From positions 1-64,000 of the forward strand of contig JADCHQ010000027.1 in NCBI GenBank assembly GCA_020248405.1: a stretch of DNA of 64,000 nucleotides. The letters are read 5' to 3'. Origin of the DNA: Rhodocyclaceae bacterium (GTDB lineage Bacteria; Pseudomonadota; Gammaproteobacteria; Burkholderiales; Ga0077523). Below, one piece after another: positions 62,647 through 64,000 of the stretch. A model generated the notes under the pieces. That model did no database searches and was not told where the DNA came from. It saw only the letters and a list, made by a program, of their open reading frames with translations. A program made the position numbers and the translations under genes. Every line of letters begins with the position of its first letter. The first letter of the stretch is position 1.

Positions 62647-63942
62647 TCAGGAAAGCGCCGCGCTCCGCTCCATCAACAGGCGCGCCACCCGGATATTGGC
62701 AGCCTGTAGCCGCTCCACCAGCAAGCGCAGGAATGCCGCATTGAACCGGTTCCGGCAACTCTCGCCTGACCTAGCGAGCGAATCATCGGCGATCTCGATC
62801 AGCGTCACGTCGGTGTGGGCCGCCACGCTGGCGCTGCGGTGGGAGTCCCCAGTGCCGAGGTGACTCATTTCGCCAAAGCACTCCCCGGCGCCAAGAACAT
62901 TTAAGAGCCGCCCGGATTTCGTGATCTTCACCTCGCCGGCCGCCAGAATGAAAAATGAACTCCCAGCCTCGCCCTCGCGAATGATCTGGGTGCCCGGAGC
63001 GTGACGCGACCACTTGGAAATTCGCACCACCTGCCACAAGTCGACGTCGCCGAAGTCGCGGAAAAACGCAAGCGACCGGAGCGCATCGAACTTCTCGCTA
63101 TTGGACAGATCTCGAGCTGCGTCGTGCAGTTCAGCGAAGGTGCTGGCAAGTTCGGCCGAAAATTCACCCCAGGTCCGATAGCGTTCGTCGCAGCTCTTGG
63201 CCAGCGCCTTCTTGACGATGGCATCCAGTACGGACGGGACTTCATGACGATAAGCCGAGGGCGGAAGCGGATCGACATTGATGATCTGGTAGATCATCGA
63301 AAAATTGTTGGTGCCCTTGAAGGGCAGGTGGCCGGTGAGCAGCTGGTACGTCACCACACCGAGGGAAAAAATGTCCGTTTGAAGATTCAAATGCTGGTCT
63401 CGAACCTGCTCGGGGGACATGTATGCAGGCGAGCCAACCCCGCTCACCTGGGTGGTCTCGGCGGAAATCGACAACGCCGCCCCGAAATCGGAGATCTTGA
63501 TCTCGTCCAGATCGCCGATGAGGATATTGGCTGGTTTGATGTCCCGGTGGATGACGCCGAAGCGATGGGCGAAGTCAAGCGCCTTGCAACACTTGAACAT
63601 CAGTTCGACAGTTCGCGCCAAAGGCAGGAGGTTGTCCACACGGCAATACTGCTCGAGCGTGCCGCCGGGCACGTACTCCATGGCGATGTAACTGTCCTGT
63701 TCGGTCGCCTCGGCGTCGTAAATCGACACAATGTGCGGATGGCGCAGCTTTCCCGCCAGGGAAGCCTCGGCGAGAAACAAGCGGCGAAAGCGTTGGCCCA
63801 AATCGCTGTCGCCGAGAACCTCGGTTCTGACGCGCTTGATGGCAACCTTGCGCCCGGTGAAAGGATCATCAGCAAGATAGACCACGCTCGTGGCCCCAGA
63901 TCCGATCTGCCTGATGATCTCGTACTTGCCGATTCTTTCCAT
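62647..63942 (-). CDS. Ser/Thr protein kinase with C-terminal cNMP-binding domain (paralogue 2)
   Basis: A 431-residue soluble protein with the same architecture as the kinase at 51105-52469. Kinase part (1-~275): Gly-loop RQIGSGATSVVYLADD, K36 in VAIKRV, catalytic loop HRDIKPANIL (132-134), DFG 152-154 and SPAYMSPEQV. All catalytic residues are present. The CNBD part (~290-415) has ILAAGEVKI and a fuller cassette GECFGEMSHLGTGDSHRSASV, keeping Glu and Arg, so cNMP or a similar ligand could bind. ATG 63942 (MERIGKYEI) is chosen because the kinase fold starts there; a start 30 bases upstream is possible. First gene of kinase-tusA-coq7. Confidence 0.9.
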   Translation of the reverse strand: MERIGKYEIIRQIGSGATSVVYLADDPFTGRKVAIKRVRTEVLGDSDLGQRFRRLFLAEASLAGKLRHPHIVSIYDAEATEQDSYIAMEYVPGGTLEQYCRVDNLLPLARTVELMFKCCKALDFAHRFGVIHRDIKPANILIGDLDEIKISDFGAALSISAETTQVSGVGSPAYMSPEQVRDQHLNLQTDIFSLGVVTYQLLTGHLPFKGTNNFSMIYQIINVDPLPPSAYRHEVPSVLDAIVKKALAKSCDERYRTWGEFSAELASTFAELHDAARDLSNSEKFDALRSLAFFRDFGDVDLWQVVRISKWSRHAPGTQIIREGEAGSSFFILAAGEVKITKSGRLLNVLGAGECFGEMSHLGTGDSHRSASVAAHTDVTLIEIADDSLARSGESCRNRFNAAFLRLLVERLQAANIRVARLLMERSAALS

Positions 63943-64000
63943 GTGATGGCGGGGTGTGTGACACCGCGTCAACTCCGTTTGCAGCGCCCGATTGTAGCCA

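Overview
The window is a high-GC, gene-dense stretch of a Gram-negative chromosome. Gene content and order point to a betaproteobacterium. Typical markers are the run ilvB-ilvH-ilvC-psd-pssA-leuA, the petABC-sspA-sspB cluster, a ppk/ppx/phoU group, Coq7 (so ubiquinone is made) and many ATGA/GTGA start-stop overlaps. The genus cannot be fixed from the sequence. Nothing suggests a phage, plasmid, CRISPR array or insertion sequence.

Left end (1-2.2 kb): a poorly coding, repeat-containing zone with two copies of an imperfect ~255-bp repeat, two copies of a ~95-bp module that includes the 3' end of the next operon, and one or two orphan hypothetical genes. 2.1-7.4 kb (minus): a polyamine-type ABC importer operon (binding protein, two permeases, ATPase) followed by a metallo-beta-lactamase-fold hydrolase and a lone LolD/MacB-type ATPase. 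7.7-9.4 kb: a BLUF blue-light sensor convergent with a membrane GGDEF diguanylate cyclase. 9.5-11.1 kb: two overlapping pirin-family genes. 11.2-17.0 kb (minus): an RND multidrug efflux adaptor and pump, an MFS transporter and a tiny coupled membrane protein. 17.4-18.2 kb: thioredoxin plus a cysteine-poor thioredoxin-like partner. 18.3-18.6 kb: a decayed mgtE-type magnesium transporter. 18.6-25.6 kb (minus): NADH dehydrogenase type 2, then an outer-membrane channel, adaptor and CzcA-type RND pump.

25.6-33.2 kb (minus) is biosynthetic: an inositol-monophosphatase-family gene, a terminator, then acetolactate synthase, ketol-acid reductoisomerase, phosphatidylethanolamine synthesis (psd, pssA) and leuA. 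leuA has its own promoter and a leucine-rich candidate leader peptide. 33.3-40.8 kb (plus): rsmE, an SDR dehydrogenase, argA, yggX, then polyphosphate genes ppk, CYTH-CHAD and sixA, facing ppx-phoU and rpiA on the minus strand. 44.0-52.5 kb (plus): ilvA, slt, an NDUFA9-like SDR, cca, a duplicated EF-hand protein, a glutathione transferase and a Ser/Thr kinase with a cyclic-nucleotide-binding-like domain. 52.5-57.0 kb (minus): phoX, sucC-sucD and a universal stress protein. 57.3-61.1 kb: tRNA-Thr, sspB/sspA and the cytochrome bc1 complex. 61.3-63.9 kb: an OsmC-family gene, then a second kinase paralogue in a likely operon with tusA and coq7.

Most genes are housekeeping. The points most worth a second look are the leuA leader, the hairpin ahead of ilvB, the mgtE remnant, the Cca protein that has lost its HD active site, the pair of kinase-CNBD paralogues, and the repeats at the left end.
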